Source of the DNA: Nonomuraea typhae
GTDB taxonomy: Bacteria > Actinomycetota > Actinomycetes > Streptosporangiales > Streptosporangiaceae
DNA: 64,000 nt
NCBI RefSeq assembly: GCF_009760925.1
Contig: NZ_VRLV01000006.1
Coordinates: forward strand, 310,001-374,000
Direction of reading: 5' to 3'
Shown here in pieces: positions 37,003-47,086 of the stretch (positions are counted from its first letter, which is position 1; the number at the start of each line of letters is the position of its first letter). The notes below the pieces were generated by a model. The model made no database searches. It was not told where the DNA came from and worked only from the letters and a program-made list of their open reading frames with translations. A program made the translations under genes and the position numbers.

Positions 37003-38874
37003 ATGGTAGAGGTGCGCCGTCTGAGATCGGGGGAACCTCGCGAGGTCGCCGGATACCGGCTGCTCGGGGTCCTCGGCGACGGTGGCCAGGGCTCGGTGTA
37101 CCTGGGGGAGGACGCCGACGGGGGCCAGGTCGCGGTCAAGGTGCTGCACGCCCGCCTGGTCACCGACCGCCGCGCCGTACGCAGGTTCCTGGCCGAGGCG
37201 CAGACCGCCGAGAAGGTCGCGGGACACGGTACGGCCCGCGTCATGGAAGCCGGGGTGCTGGACGACCGGCCCTACCTGGTCAGCGAGTTCGTGGACGGTC
37301 CCTCGCTGCAGCAGTACGTGGCCGACAACGGCCCGTTGCGCGGCGGGGACCTGCTCGCCCTGGCCGTGGCCACCGCCACGTCGCTGGCCGCCATCCACGA
37401 GGCCGAGATCGTGCACCGCGACTTCAAGCCGAACAACGTGCTCATGGGCCCCGACGGCCCGCGGGTCATCGACTTCGGCGTGGCGCGCACCCCCGATTCC
37501 GCCACGACCGCCACCAGTTCGGTCGTGGGCACGCCCGGCTATATGGCCCCTGAGCAGATCTCCGGCGAGAGCGTCACCCCGGCCTCGGACATGTTCGCCT
37601 GGGCCTCGACCATGGCCTACGCGGCCACGGGCGTCTCGTTGTTCGGCGGCGACTCCATCCCGGCCGTCATGCACCGCATCCTCAACGCCAACCCGGACCT
37701 GACCGGCGTCGAGGAGCCGCTGCGCTCGGTGCTGACCGCCTGCCTGGCCAAGGTCCCCGCCCACCGGCCGGGCGCGGCCGAGGTGCTCAAGTCGCTGGCC
37801 AAGCGGACCCAGGAGACCAGGCCCGCGGCGCGCCGGGTCAAGCGGCGCAGGCGGCGGCTGGCCGTCGCGGGCGTGGCCGTACTCATCCTCGGCGGCGGCG
37901 CGATCGGGCTGCTCACGCGCGGGAACGCCGGCCAGGGCGGGAACATGGCCGGGCCCGCCGAGATGAACGCCGGCAACGGCCCGGTGACCTTCGGCAACGA
38001 CAGCGACACGATCTCCAAGCTCGCGATCGGCTCCACCGGCGAGGTGGGCGGCGTCGTCGCCGTGGCCAACGAGACCAAGGGCCGCATCCAGCTCTGGCTC
38101 CCGGACATGGCGGATCTCCTGGACCAGGTGCCCATCGGCACCAAGAAGGTCACGTCGCTGGCGTTCACCAAGGTCGGCAACCAGGCGGTGATCGTGTGGG
38201 CCGGGGCCGACGGCGTGGTGCGCACGTGGATGCCGGCCAAAGGCAAGCAGGTGGTGGCCACCACGGGCTGCAAGGGACACGCCACGGTGTCCGTGGTGCC
38301 GGTCAAGCAGCGGCCCGCCGCCTACGTCATGTGCGCGGAAGGATCCATGCGGGTCTGGGACCTGGCCACCAAGGAGAACTACGGCGGCGTGCGCCGCATG
38401 CCCGAGGTCACGGACGTGACGTGGGCGGGCGCCGGCACGGACGTGTTCGCGGTCCTGAGCAAGGGCGTCGTGCAGCAGATCGACCCCTGGGACGGCGGCG
38501 CGAAGCCGGCGACGACGGTGCCGGCCACCCAGGCTTCCGGCGTCGAGGCGGCGGACGGGCTGGTCGCCGTGCGCGTCAACGGAGTCGGCGTGCGGATGTA
38601 CGAACAGAAGACGAACCGCCTGCGCTGCACCGTGAAGGTCCCTTCCAAGTCCGCCCTCGCCGACGACTTCGCCCTGACCAAGAACGCCCTGGTCACCGGC
38701 ATGAACGGGGTGACGGTGTGGAACCCCCGCACCTGCAAGCGCCTCTACGCCATGGAAGACATCACCGACGGGCCGGTCACGGCGCTGGCCGTCGGGCAGA
38801 TGAACGGCGTGCGATCGCTCGTGGTCGCCAAACCAAAGGAAGAACTCGCGGTCTGGGAGCTGCGGGGGCCGTAG
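37003..38874 (+). CDS. Membrane Ser/Thr protein kinase with beta-propeller-like sensor
   Basis: The 623-residue protein begins with an eukaryotic-type kinase domain: glycine loop LGDGGQGSVYLG (24-35), ATP Lys46, catalytic HRDFKPNNV with Asp140, DFG (157-159), and GTPGYMAPEQ. A basic juxtamembrane run and one transmembrane helix (about residues 286-306) follow. The extracellular half has WD-like repeats such as GRIQLWLPD, GVVRTWMPAKG, GSMRVWDLAT and VTVWNPRTCKRLY. The external propeller is probably the signal-sensing part. ATG at 37003 follows GGGGGGAG by 6 nt. Confidence 0.92.
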   Translation: MVEVRRLRSGEPREVAGYRLLGVLGDGGQGSVYLGEDADGGQVAVKVLHARLVTDRRAVRRFLAEAQTAEKVAGHGTARVMEAGVLDDRPYLVSEFVDGPSLQQYVADNGPLRGGDLLALAVATATSLAAIHEAEIVHRDFKPNNVLMGPDGPRVIDFGVARTPDSATTATSSVVGTPGYMAPEQISGESVTPASDMFAWASTMAYAATGVSLFGGDSIPAVMHRILNANPDLTGVEEPLRSVLTACLAKVPAHRPGAAEVLKSLAKRTQETRPAARRVKRRRRRLAVAGVAVLILGGGAIGLLTRGNAGQGGNMAGPAEMNAGNGPVTFGNDSDTISKLAIGSTGEVGGVVAVANETKGRIQLWLPDMADLLDQVPIGTKKVTSLAFTKVGNQAVIVWAGADGVVRTWMPAKGKQVVATTGCKGHATVSVVPVKQRPAAYVMCAEGSMRVWDLATKENYGGVRRMPEVTDVTWAGAGTDVFAVLSKGVVQQIDPWDGGAKPATTVPATQASGVEAADGLVAVRVNGVGVRMYEQKTNRLRCTVKVPSKSALADDFALTKNALVTGMNGVTVWNPRTCKRLYAMEDITDGPVTALAVGQMNGVRSLVVAKPKEELAVWELRGP

Positions 38875-38943
38875 CCGTACTGACTGGTAGACCTCGATAG
38901 GCTCGGGGAGCAAACTGCCCTTCGACACTCAAGGAGCTTTGAC

Positions 38944-40224
<1,281 letters not shown>

Positions 40225-40229
40225 TTTCG

Positions 40230-40263
40230 GTACGGCCGGCGTCCACGCGGGCGCCGGCCGTAC
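40230..40263 (+). terminator. Strong hairpin after eno
   Basis: GTACGGCCGGCG (40230-40241) and CGCCGGCCGTAC (40252-40263) form a perfect 12-bp stem with a 10-nt loop, 5 nt after the eno stop. No U tract follows. Confidence 0.6.
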
Positions 40264-40313
40264 GAACGCCTGACCCCCGAGCGCAGGCGAGAACCAGCAC
40301 GGAAGGGGAAGCT

Positions 40314-40730
40314 TTGGCCAAGAGACCGCAGTTGACCGGACGGGCCGCCATCCTCGCGGTGGTGGTGTGCGCGATCGCGATGAGCCTGGCCTACCCGGTG
40401 CGCGAGTACATCTCCAACCGGCGGCACATCGCCGAGCTGGAGGCGCAGAAGTCCAGGGTCGAGGCCGAGCGGCAGGCGCTGGCCGAGGAGGCCAGGCGCA
40501 TCAGCGACCCCAACTGGACCAAGCGCACGGTCAAGGAGCGCCTGCACTACTGCGGCCAGGGCGAGAAGTGCTACGTGATCGCCAGGCCGCCCGGGCAGAG
40601 CACGCAGAAGGTGGCGGCGCAGCAACAGGCCGATCCGGCACCCTGGTATCAGAAGTTGTGGGAGACCATCGAGGCCGCCGACAACGGCACCGGCCAGAAG
40701 GCTCCCACGGGGGAGAAGAGTGGAAAATAG
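40314..40730 (+). CDS. Septum formation initiator family protein (FtsB/DivIC-like)
   Basis: The 138-residue bitopic protein has a transmembrane helix at about 9-26, then the coiled coil RRHIAELEAQKSRVEAERQALAEEARRISDP. The conserved DivIC end WTKRTVKERLHYCGQGEKCYVIA follows. It belongs to the divisome FtsQLB complex. TTG at 40314 is chosen from the GGAAGGGGAA site just before it; the longer open frame lies within eno. The start of DUF501 overlaps its end by 11 nt. The eno-divIC-DUF501-ppx order is conserved in actinobacteria. Confidence 0.9.
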   Translation: MAKRPQLTGRAAILAVVVCAIAMSLAYPVREYISNRRHIAELEAQKSRVEAERQALAEEARRISDPNWTKRTVKERLHYCGQGEKCYVIARPPGQSTQKVAAQQQADPAPWYQKLWETIEAADNGTGQKAPTGEKSGK

Positions 40731-41208
40731 CGACATCGAGGCGATCGCCCGGCAACTGGGCCGCCCGCCGCGGGGGCTGCGCGCGGTGGCGCACCGCTGT
40801 CCGTGCGGCAATCCCGACGTGGTGGAGACCGCCCCCAGGCTGCCCGACGGCACGCCGTTCCCCACGCTGTACTACCTGACCTGCCCGAAGGCGACCTCCG
40901 CCATCGGCACGCTCGAAGGCTCCGGCCTGATGCGTGAGATGCAGGCCAGGCTCGCCGAGGACCCCGAGCTGGCCGCCGGATACCAGGCCGCCCACGACGA
41001 CTACGTCGCCCGCCGCGACAAGGCGGCCGAGGAGCAGGGCCTGGAGCCGCTGCCGCGCGACATGCAGAGCACCGGCGGCATGCCGTTGCGGGTCAAGTGC
41101 CTGCACGCGCTGGTCGCGCACGAGCTGGCGGTGCCGGGAGGCAACCCGTTCGGGCGCGAGGCGCTCGACGAGCTGGGCGAGTGGTGGAAGGACGGCCCCT
41201 GCGTATGA
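40720..41208 (+). CDS. DUF501 family protein
   Basis: The 162-residue protein is of unknown function. Recognisable family features are AHRCPCGNPDVVETAPRL, TLYYLTCPKA, MQSTGGMPLRVKCLHALVAHELA and GGNPFGREAL. The conserved Cys and His residues suggest metal binding, but no activity is established. GTG at 40720 lies inside the preceding gene, and the stop overlaps ppx (ATGA), so it is translationally linked to both. Confidence 0.9.
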   Translation: MENSDIEAIARQLGRPPRGLRAVAHRCPCGNPDVVETAPRLPDGTPFPTLYYLTCPKATSAIGTLEGSGLMREMQARLAEDPELAAGYQAAHDDYVARRDKAAEEQGLEPLPRDMQSTGGMPLRVKCLHALVAHELAVPGGNPFGREALDELGEWWKDGPCV

Positions 41209-42134
41209 GCACGCGCGTGGCCGCGATCGACTGCGGCACCAACTCGGTCCGCCTGCTGATCGCCGACCTCGCCGGTGACACGCTCACCGACGTCGAGCGC
41301 CTGATGGAGATCGTACGGCTGGGCCAGGACGTCGACCGGACGGGCAGGCTGGCGCCCGAGGCGCTGGAGCGGACGTTCGCCGCCATGCGCCGCTACCAGG
41401 AGCTGATCGAGCGGCACGGAGCCGGCGCGACCCGCGTGGTGGCCACCAGCGCGACGAGGGACGCGGCCAACCGGCAGGACTTCGTCGACGGGGTGCGCGA
41501 GATCTTCGGCGTGGTGCCGGAGGTGGTCTCCGGCGCGGAGGAGGCCGAGCTCTCCTTCACCGGCGCGACCGGTGACCTGGCCCGGCTCTCCCTGGACGCG
41601 CCGTATCTGGTGCTGGATCCCGGCGGCGGCTCGACGGAGTTCGTGGTGGGCGACGAGCACGTCGAGGGGGCGATCTCGGTCGACATCGGCTCGGTGCGGT
41701 TGTTCGAGCGGCATCTGAAGCACGCGGGCGACCCGCCGCCGGCCGCCGCGGTCGAATCCGTGGTCGCCGATATCGAGGCGGCGCTCGACCTGGTGGCCCA
41801 ATCCGTGCCGGTCCAGAAAGCGAACACTTTGGTCGGGCTGGCCGGTTCGGTGACGACCGTCGCGAGCATCGCGCTCGACCTGCCGTTTTATGATTCCCTT
41901 ATCATTCATCATTCCCGGATTTCCGCCGCTGACGTTCACGAAGTGACGCGGAAGCTGCTTTCGATGACGCACAGTGATCGTCTTGCGATTCCCTCGATGC
42001 ACCCCGGCAGGGCCGACGTCATCGGGGCCGGCGCGCTGATACTGGACCGTGTCCTGCGCCGCTTCGCCTTTTCCCAGGTCATCGTGAGTGAGCGCGACAT
42101 CCTCGACGGAATTGCGTGGTCGCTGGCCCGATAA
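41205..42134 (+). CDS. ppx: Exopolyphosphatase (Ppx/GppA family)
   Basis: The 309-residue protein has the ASKHA-fold phosphate loops VAAIDCGTNSVRLLIAD (5-21) and YLVLDPGGGSTEFVVG, plus LVGLAGSVTTVA. It is the short single-module form of about 310 residues found in actinobacteria, lacking the C-terminal HD domain of E. coli Ppx. It would degrade polyphosphate or pppGpp. ATG at 41205 overlaps the DUF501 stop. Confidence 0.94.
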   Translation: MSTRVAAIDCGTNSVRLLIADLAGDTLTDVERLMEIVRLGQDVDRTGRLAPEALERTFAAMRRYQELIERHGAGATRVVATSATRDAANRQDFVDGVREIFGVVPEVVSGAEEAELSFTGATGDLARLSLDAPYLVLDPGGGSTEFVVGDEHVEGAISVDIGSVRLFERHLKHAGDPPPAAAVESVVADIEAALDLVAQSVPVQKANTLVGLAGSVTTVASIALDLPFYDSLIIHHSRISAADVHEVTRKLLSMTHSDRLAIPSMHPGRADVIGAGALILDRVLRRFAFSQVIVSERDILDGIAWSLAR

Positions 42135-42306
42135 GGTGCCGGAATCGATACAGTGTCGGGCTTGATTCGTATTGTGAGTGCAATCTGTTCTGTGCTTAAG
42201 TGAGGAAGCTTTACGGGGGCTTTGCCATATTGTCGTGCACAGATGGTGGCGGCGTGGCGACCGTTCCCGAGCGCATCTAGTTCCTCACGGAATGGAGCAC
42301 TCTCAC

Positions 42307-43467
42307 ATGAAGTCAACTGTGTTGGCGCGGAGGGTGGCGGCGTTCGGCGCCTCCACCGCCGTGCTGGCCGCCATGGTGTCGGGTCTCATGGCCACCCCGG
42401 CATCGGCGGCCACGGCCTCGGCGGGTAAGGCCACGACGGCCGCCGCCAAGGTCACGTTCTCCAAGAAGCCCAAGGTGTCGGTCTCGACGCCGCAGGCCAA
42501 CCCCCGGTACTACAACGGGGCGTGTCCGGTCCAGGTCGACGTCACCTCCAGGATCAAGGTCAACTCGCCGAAGGCGACGAAGGTCTCCTACCGGTGGCTG
42601 CACGGCGACGGTTCCAAGAGCGGGATCAAGTCCGTCACCGTCGGCAAGGGCACGAAGTACGTCAACGTCAAGACCTCCATTGACTTCGACGGGGATGTCC
42701 AGGGCTGGGAGCGTGTCCAGGTCCTGAGCCCGCGGAAGGTGACCTCGAGCAAGGGTTACTTCGAGGTCAACTGCCACAAGGGCCCTGTCCGCACCGACAA
42801 GGACCCGAAGGTCTGGGCGCGCGCTTGGGCGAGCCCCGACTCCTACGTCGGGCCCTGCACGCCGGGCGACAAGATCGACTTCGTCGGCCTGATCAAGGTC
42901 AGCGACCCGGCCTGGGTGCGTTACCGCTGGGTCGTCAACGGTGAGGTCGTCGACTACGGCAGCGTCAAGGTCTGGGACTCCCGCCGGGTGTACTACGGCA
43001 TCTCGCCGCGTTCCAGCCACCGTGGCTCGGCCGTGCTCGAGATTCTCGGCCCGGACAGCACGAGCTCCAACCGCGCCTACTACAAGGTGTGGTGCAAGGA
43101 CGAGGCCCCCTCCTCGAGGGTCTCGGTCGCCGGCGTGGAGCCGCCCGTGACCAACCAGGCATCCTGTGAGGTCAGCGCGAGCGGCGTCATCAGGTCCACC
43201 GGGCGTGCCAGGGTCGAGTACTCCTGGCAGCTCAACGGAACGACGGTGGCCGGCGGCACCGCCTACTTCGGTTACCACGGCGGTTCCGAGTCCGTCTCGA
43301 TGCCGAGCAAGGCGCTGGTGGGCGAGGCCCGCAAGGGTGGTCACGTGACGCTGTCGGTCTCCGGGCCGAACAACAGCGACTCCTTGACCCGGTCGTACGC
43401 CGGCTGCGAGAAGCCGGCTCCGGCTCCCGACAAGGACGACGAGCCCAGCACTCCGATCGTGCGTTAG
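42307..43467 (+). CDS. Secreted protein with three Ig-like repeats
   Basis: The 386-residue protein has a Sec signal peptide: KSTVLARRVAAFGASTAVLAAM...ATPASA, cut near residue 33. The mature protein has three related modules of about 110 residues. Each has a YNGACPVQVDVTSRI / VGPCTPGDKIDFVGLI / NQASCEVSASGVI-like first strand, a YRWLHGDG / YRWVVNGEVV / YSWQLNGTTV strand, and a paired Cys near the module end (VNCHK, VWCKD, AGCEK). This looks like tandem Ig-like domains with one disulfide each. ATG at 42307 has GGAG 9 nt upstream. A good terminator follows. Function unknown; probably structural or adhesive at the cell surface. Confidence 0.85.
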   Translation: MKSTVLARRVAAFGASTAVLAAMVSGLMATPASAATASAGKATTAAAKVTFSKKPKVSVSTPQANPRYYNGACPVQVDVTSRIKVNSPKATKVSYRWLHGDGSKSGIKSVTVGKGTKYVNVKTSIDFDGDVQGWERVQVLSPRKVTSSKGYFEVNCHKGPVRTDKDPKVWARAWASPDSYVGPCTPGDKIDFVGLIKVSDPAWVRYRWVVNGEVVDYGSVKVWDSRRVYYGISPRSSHRGSAVLEILGPDSTSSNRAYYKVWCKDEAPSSRVSVAGVEPPVTNQASCEVSASGVIRSTGRARVEYSWQLNGTTVAGGTAYFGYHGGSESVSMPSKALVGEARKGGHVTLSVSGPNNSDSLTRSYAGCEKPAPAPDKDDEPSTPIVR

Positions 43468-43485
43468 CCGGACCTGGTAGCTGAG

Positions 43486-43526
43486 ACCGGGCGGTGCCCT
43501 CACCGGCGCCGCCCGGTTTTCTTGTT
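43486..43526 (+). terminator. Intrinsic terminator
   Basis: ACCGGGCGG (43486-43494) pairs with CCGCCCGGT (43509-43517) and is followed by TTTCTTGTT. This is the clearest intrinsic terminator in the window, ending the secreted-protein transcript. Confidence 0.85.
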
Positions 43527-43561
43527 GCCGCTATTACGCAATGCGCAGTAGTGTGCTTCGC

Positions 43562-43891
43562 GTGGATAGTAGCCAGCTCCTCAAGGGCGTGCTCGACCTC
43601 GCCGTCCTCGCCGTCCTCCACCAGCGCGACGGGTACGGCTACGACGTCGTGCGCCGGCTGCGCGAGGCCGGGCTCGACGACGTGGGCGACGCCTCCGTGT
43701 ACGGCACGCTGCGCCGCCTGTTCAAGGCCGGCGCCCTCAACTCCTACGTGGTGGCCTCGGACGAGGGCCCGCATCGCAAGTACTACGGGCTGAACGACAT
43801 CGGCCGCGTCATGTACGCCCAGCAGGCCAGAACCTGGACCACCTTCTCCACCACGATGGCGAACCTGATCAAGGAGGGGACCGCTCGATGA
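43562..43891 (+). CDS. PadR-family transcriptional regulator
   Basis: The 109-residue protein has the PadR winged helix: LLKGVLDLAVLAVLHQRDGYGYDVVRRLREAG, then VGDASVYGTLRRLFKAGALNSYVV and GPHRKYYGLNDIGRVMYAQ. GTG at 43562 fits the family N-terminus (VDSSQLLKG); no ribosome site is visible, so a leaderless transcript is possible. It overlaps the HAAS-domain gene by 4 nt; PadR plus HAAS membrane protein is a recurring two-gene module. Confidence 0.92.
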   Translation: MDSSQLLKGVLDLAVLAVLHQRDGYGYDVVRRLREAGLDDVGDASVYGTLRRLFKAGALNSYVVASDEGPHRKYYGLNDIGRVMYAQQARTWTTFSTTMANLIKEGTAR

Positions 43892-44835
43892 CCCCGGACC
43901 AGTACGCGCAGGCCGTACGTGAGGCACTGGCCGACCACCCCGACCGCGAGGAGCTCCTGGAGGACCTGGACGACCACCTCGCGGAGATCGCGGCCGAGTC
44001 GGACCGGCCGCTGGAGGAGCGGCTGGGGCCGCCCGCCGGCTACGCCGAGGAGATCGCGGCCGCCTACGGGGGCCGGCCGCAGAGCTCCCGCCCGCGCCGC
44101 CGGCGGCTCGCCGTCGCGCTCACCTGGCTGCGCGCCCAGGCCCCCTACCGCGCGGTGGCCGACTTCCTGCCGGAGCTGCGGCCCGGGTGGTGGGTGCTGC
44201 GCGGCTACGTGGCGGCCATGCTCGTGTCCTCGTTCCTCGGCTACAGCCGGGTGGTGCCCGCGAACCCCGTCGACGTCCTGCTGGTCATCGGGGCGATCCT
44301 GGGCTCGGTCTGGTACGGCAGGCGCGCCGCCGGCCAGGCCCTGCGCTGGGTGACCGGCGCGGCCAACGCCCTGATCGTCGTGGCCATCCTCAGCGCCATG
44401 ACGGGCGCGGCGGGAGGGAGCGGCTATGCCGACGAGCCCATGGCCTACGCTCCGGCGCCGGTGACCATGGCCTCCGTCGGCTCGCTGGGCGAGAGGGTCT
44501 ACAACATCAAGCCCTACGCCAAGGACGGCACCCCGCTGACCGACGTGCTCCTCTACGACCAGGACGGCAAGCCCATCGTCACCGAGCCGGAGCGGTGGGG
44601 CTACGAGGTGGACCGCGGCTGCGGGGAGCCGGTGCTCAACCGATACCCGCTGCCTCTGGTGGACACGGACTCGAGGAGGAGGCCGGACGAGAACGGCAAC
44701 CCGATCGCCCCGGCGCCGACCGCGGCCCCCTGCCCGTCCCCGGTCACGGCCATGCCCACGCCTTCGGAAAGCAAGTCCGCTCCTTCGGAAAGCAGGCCCG
44801 CGGACCCCACCCCGAAGCCGACCAAGAGCCGCTGA
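43888..44835 (+). CDS. HAAS-domain membrane protein
   Basis: The N-terminal 65 residues (MTPDQYAQAVREALADHP...LEERLGPPAGYAEEIAAAYG) match the HAAS/DUF1700-type helical signalling domain that accompanies PadR regulators. Three or so hydrophobic spans follow between about residues 105 and 180. The C-terminal extracytoplasmic part has a folded region with CGEPVLNRYPLP and ends in a Pro/Ser/Thr-rich tail. Overlap with the PadR stop indicates co-translation; its target or signal is unknown. Confidence 0.82.
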   Translation: MTPDQYAQAVREALADHPDREELLEDLDDHLAEIAAESDRPLEERLGPPAGYAEEIAAAYGGRPQSSRPRRRRLAVALTWLRAQAPYRAVADFLPELRPGWWVLRGYVAAMLVSSFLGYSRVVPANPVDVLLVIGAILGSVWYGRRAAGQALRWVTGAANALIVVAILSAMTGAAGGSGYADEPMAYAPAPVTMASVGSLGERVYNIKPYAKDGTPLTDVLLYDQDGKPIVTEPERWGYEVDRGCGEPVLNRYPLPLVDTDSRRRPDENGNPIAPAPTAAPCPSPVTAMPTPSESKSAPSESRPADPTPKPTKSR

Positions 44836-44854
44836 CTCGGGCACCATCGAGGTC

Positions 44855-45649
44855 ATGAGCTTCGTCCTGCCCGGCACCGGCTGGCCCGGCGACCCCGCCG
44901 CCCCTGACACGCCGGTCGCCCACGATCCCGCGGACGTGCGCCGTCTCGCGGCCACCAGCAGCACCCTCACGGAGCTCGCCGCCAGGCAGTCGGTCTGCCG
45001 CGCGTGCCCCCGCCTGGTGGCCTGGCGAGAAGAGATCGCCGACGTGCGGCGGCGCGCGTTCGCGACCGAGACCTACTGGGGACGGCCGATCGCCGGGTGG
45101 GGATCGGCCGAGCCGCGCGTCCTGCTGGTCGGGCTGGCCCCGGCGGCGCACGGCGGCAACCGCACGGGCCGCATCTTCACCGGGGACCGCAGCGGTGACT
45201 GGCTGTTCGCCTCCCTGTATCGGGTGGGCCTCGCCGTACAGGAGACCAGCACGCACGCGGGCGACGGCCAGGAGCTCGTCGGGGCGCGGATGATGGCGGC
45301 GGTGCGCTGTGCCCCGCCGGAGAACAAGCCGGCGACGGAGGAGCGGGACGCCTGCTTCCCGTGGCTGGCCGCGGAGATGGGGATGTGCGCGCCGAGCGTG
45401 CGGGTGGTGGTGGCGCTCGGCGGGTTCGCCTGGCAGGCCATGTGGCCGGCGTTGAAGGCGGCCGGGTACGCGCTGCCGTCGCGCAGGCCGGCGTTCGGGC
45501 ATGGCGTGGAGGTGAAAGTCTCATATCGCGAGACGCCGGTGACCCTGCTCGGCACTTATCACCCCAGCCAGCAGAACACTTTCACCGGCCGGGTCACCGC
45601 GGAAATGCTGGACGACGTGTTCGCCAGGGCCGTCGAACTGTCAGTGTGA
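44855..45649 (+). CDS. Uracil-DNA glycosylase, family 5 (UdgB)-like
   Basis: The 264-residue protein has four Cys for an Fe-S cluster (CRACP near residue 49, with further Cys at about 157 and 170). It also has the UdgB motif LLVGLAPAAHGGNRTGRIFTGDRSGD, in which the usual Asp/Asn of family 4 is Ala, and the C-terminal LLGTYHPSQQNTFTG. It removes uracil or other deaminated bases from DNA. ATG at 44855 follows the upstream stop by 19 nt. Confidence 0.92.
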   Translation: MSFVLPGTGWPGDPAAPDTPVAHDPADVRRLAATSSTLTELAARQSVCRACPRLVAWREEIADVRRRAFATETYWGRPIAGWGSAEPRVLLVGLAPAAHGGNRTGRIFTGDRSGDWLFASLYRVGLAVQETSTHAGDGQELVGARMMAAVRCAPPENKPATEERDACFPWLAAEMGMCAPSVRVVVALGGFAWQAMWPALKAAGYALPSRRPAFGHGVEVKVSYRETPVTLLGTYHPSQQNTFTGRVTAEMLDDVFARAVELSV

Positions 45650-45697
45650 CGTGTGCCATGGCCAGGGGATTGGCTTTTTCAGGAGGCACCGGCGTAA

Positions 45698-45719
45698 GCT
45701 TGTGAATGCTTTCACAAGC
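45698..45719. promoter_or_regulatory. Rex-type redox operator upstream of NDH-2
   Basis: GCTTGTGAA-TGCT-TTCACAAGC is a perfect 9-bp inverted repeat. It contains TTGTGAA-n4-TTCACAA, the established binding consensus of the NADH/NAD+-sensing repressor Rex. It ends 25 bp before the ATG of an NADH dehydrogenase, a known class of Rex target. No rex gene lies in the window. Confidence 0.85.
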
Positions 45720-45744
45720 ATTCCACGAGGGATGGTGCCTCAAG

Positions 45745-47067
45745 ATGAACAAGCACATCTTGATTGTCGGCGGCGGCTACGTCGGTCTTTACACAGCGCT
45801 TCGGCTGCAGCGCAAGCTCCGCAGGGAGCTGCGCGATGGCGGCGTGCGCATCACCATCGTCGACCCCAACTCCTACATGACCTACCAGCCGTTCCTTCCG
45901 GAGGCCGCCGCGGGCAACCTCTCGCCCCGGCACATGGTCGCACCGCTGCGCCGGGTGCTGCCCAAGGTCCGCATCCTCAACGGCATGGTGACCGAGGTCA
46001 ACCACAACGAGCGCACCGTCACCTTCGACCCGCTGGAGGGCCCGGCGCGCGAGATCGCCTACGACATCCTCGTCATGGCGGCCGGTTCGATCTCCCGCAC
46101 GCTGCCGATCCCCGGCCTGACCGACATCGGCATCGGCTTCAAGACCGTGGGCGAGGCCATCGCCCTGCGCAACCGCGTCCTGCACCTGCTGGACGTCGCC
46201 GAGTCGACCGAGGACCCCGAGGTACGGCGCCGCGCGCTGACCTTCGTCGTGGTCGGCGCCGGGTTCGCCGGCGTCGAGGCGCTGGCCGAGCTGGAGGACA
46301 TGGCCAAGCACTCGACCCGCTACTACCGCAACATCAAGCCCGCGGACCTCCGCTGGGTGCTCGTCGAGGCCAGCGACCGGATCCTGCCCGAGGTCGGCCC
46401 CGAGATGGGCAAATGGACGCTGGAGCAGCTGCGCGAGCGCGGCATCGACGTGAAGCTGGAGACCCGCCTGGAGTCCTGCGTGGGCGGCCACGTGGTGCTG
46501 TCGGACGGCACCACGTTCGAGGCGGAGACCCTCGTCTGGACGGCCGGCGTCAAGCCCAGCCCGGTCGCCGCGGGGGGCGGCCTCCCGCTCGACGAGCGCG
46601 GCCGGATCAAGACCACCACGCTGCTCACGGTCGACGGCGTCAAGGACGCCTTCGCCGCGGGCGACGCGGCGGGCGTGCCCGACGTGACCAGCCCCGGCGA
46701 ATACTGCGCGCCCAACGCCCAGCACGCCGTACGGCAGGCCAAGGTGCTGGCCGACAACATCATGCGCAGCATGCGCGGGCAGAAGCTCGTCGAATACCGG
46801 CACAAGTATGTCGGATCGGTCGCCGGGCTCGGCCTGCACCGGGGCGTGGCCAACGTCTACGGGGTCAAGCTTCGCGGATTCCCTGCATGGTTCATGCACC
46901 GCACCTACCATCTGTCCAGGGTGCCCACGCTGAACCGCAAGGTCCGCGTCGTCGTCGACTGGACTCTGGCGCTCTTCTTCAGGCGAGAGACGATCTCCCT
47001 GGGCGAGATGGAGCACCCGCGGGACGGGTTCAGGGCCGCCGTGGCGACCATGCGCCGCGTGGCGTGA
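45745..47067 (+). CDS. ndh: NAD(P)/FAD-dependent oxidoreductase, type II NADH dehydrogenase-like
   Basis: The 440-residue protein has an FAD-binding Rossmann motif HILIVGGGYVGLYTALRL at the N-terminus, ATG-like VMAAGSISR, and a second NADH-binding motif FVVVGAGFAGVEALAELE near residue 175. The DAFAAGDAAGVP motif near residue 315 and a C-terminal amphipathic membrane-binding region complete the NDH-2 pattern. It passes electrons from NADH to menaquinone without pumping protons. ATG at 45745 is chosen over TTG 45706, which lies inside the Rex site. Confidence 0.92.
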   Translation: MNKHILIVGGGYVGLYTALRLQRKLRRELRDGGVRITIVDPNSYMTYQPFLPEAAAGNLSPRHMVAPLRRVLPKVRILNGMVTEVNHNERTVTFDPLEGPAREIAYDILVMAAGSISRTLPIPGLTDIGIGFKTVGEAIALRNRVLHLLDVAESTEDPEVRRRALTFVVVGAGFAGVEALAELEDMAKHSTRYYRNIKPADLRWVLVEASDRILPEVGPEMGKWTLEQLRERGIDVKLETRLESCVGGHVVLSDGTTFEAETLVWTAGVKPSPVAAGGGLPLDERGRIKTTTLLTVDGVKDAFAAGDAAGVPDVTSPGEYCAPNAQHAVRQAKVLADNIMRSMRGQKLVEYRHKYVGSVAGLGLHRGVANVYGVKLRGFPAWFMHRTYHLSRVPTLNRKVRVVVDWTLALFFRRETISLGEMEHPRDGFRAAVATMRRVA

Positions 47068-47086
47068 TCGAGAAGGGAATCCTGGG

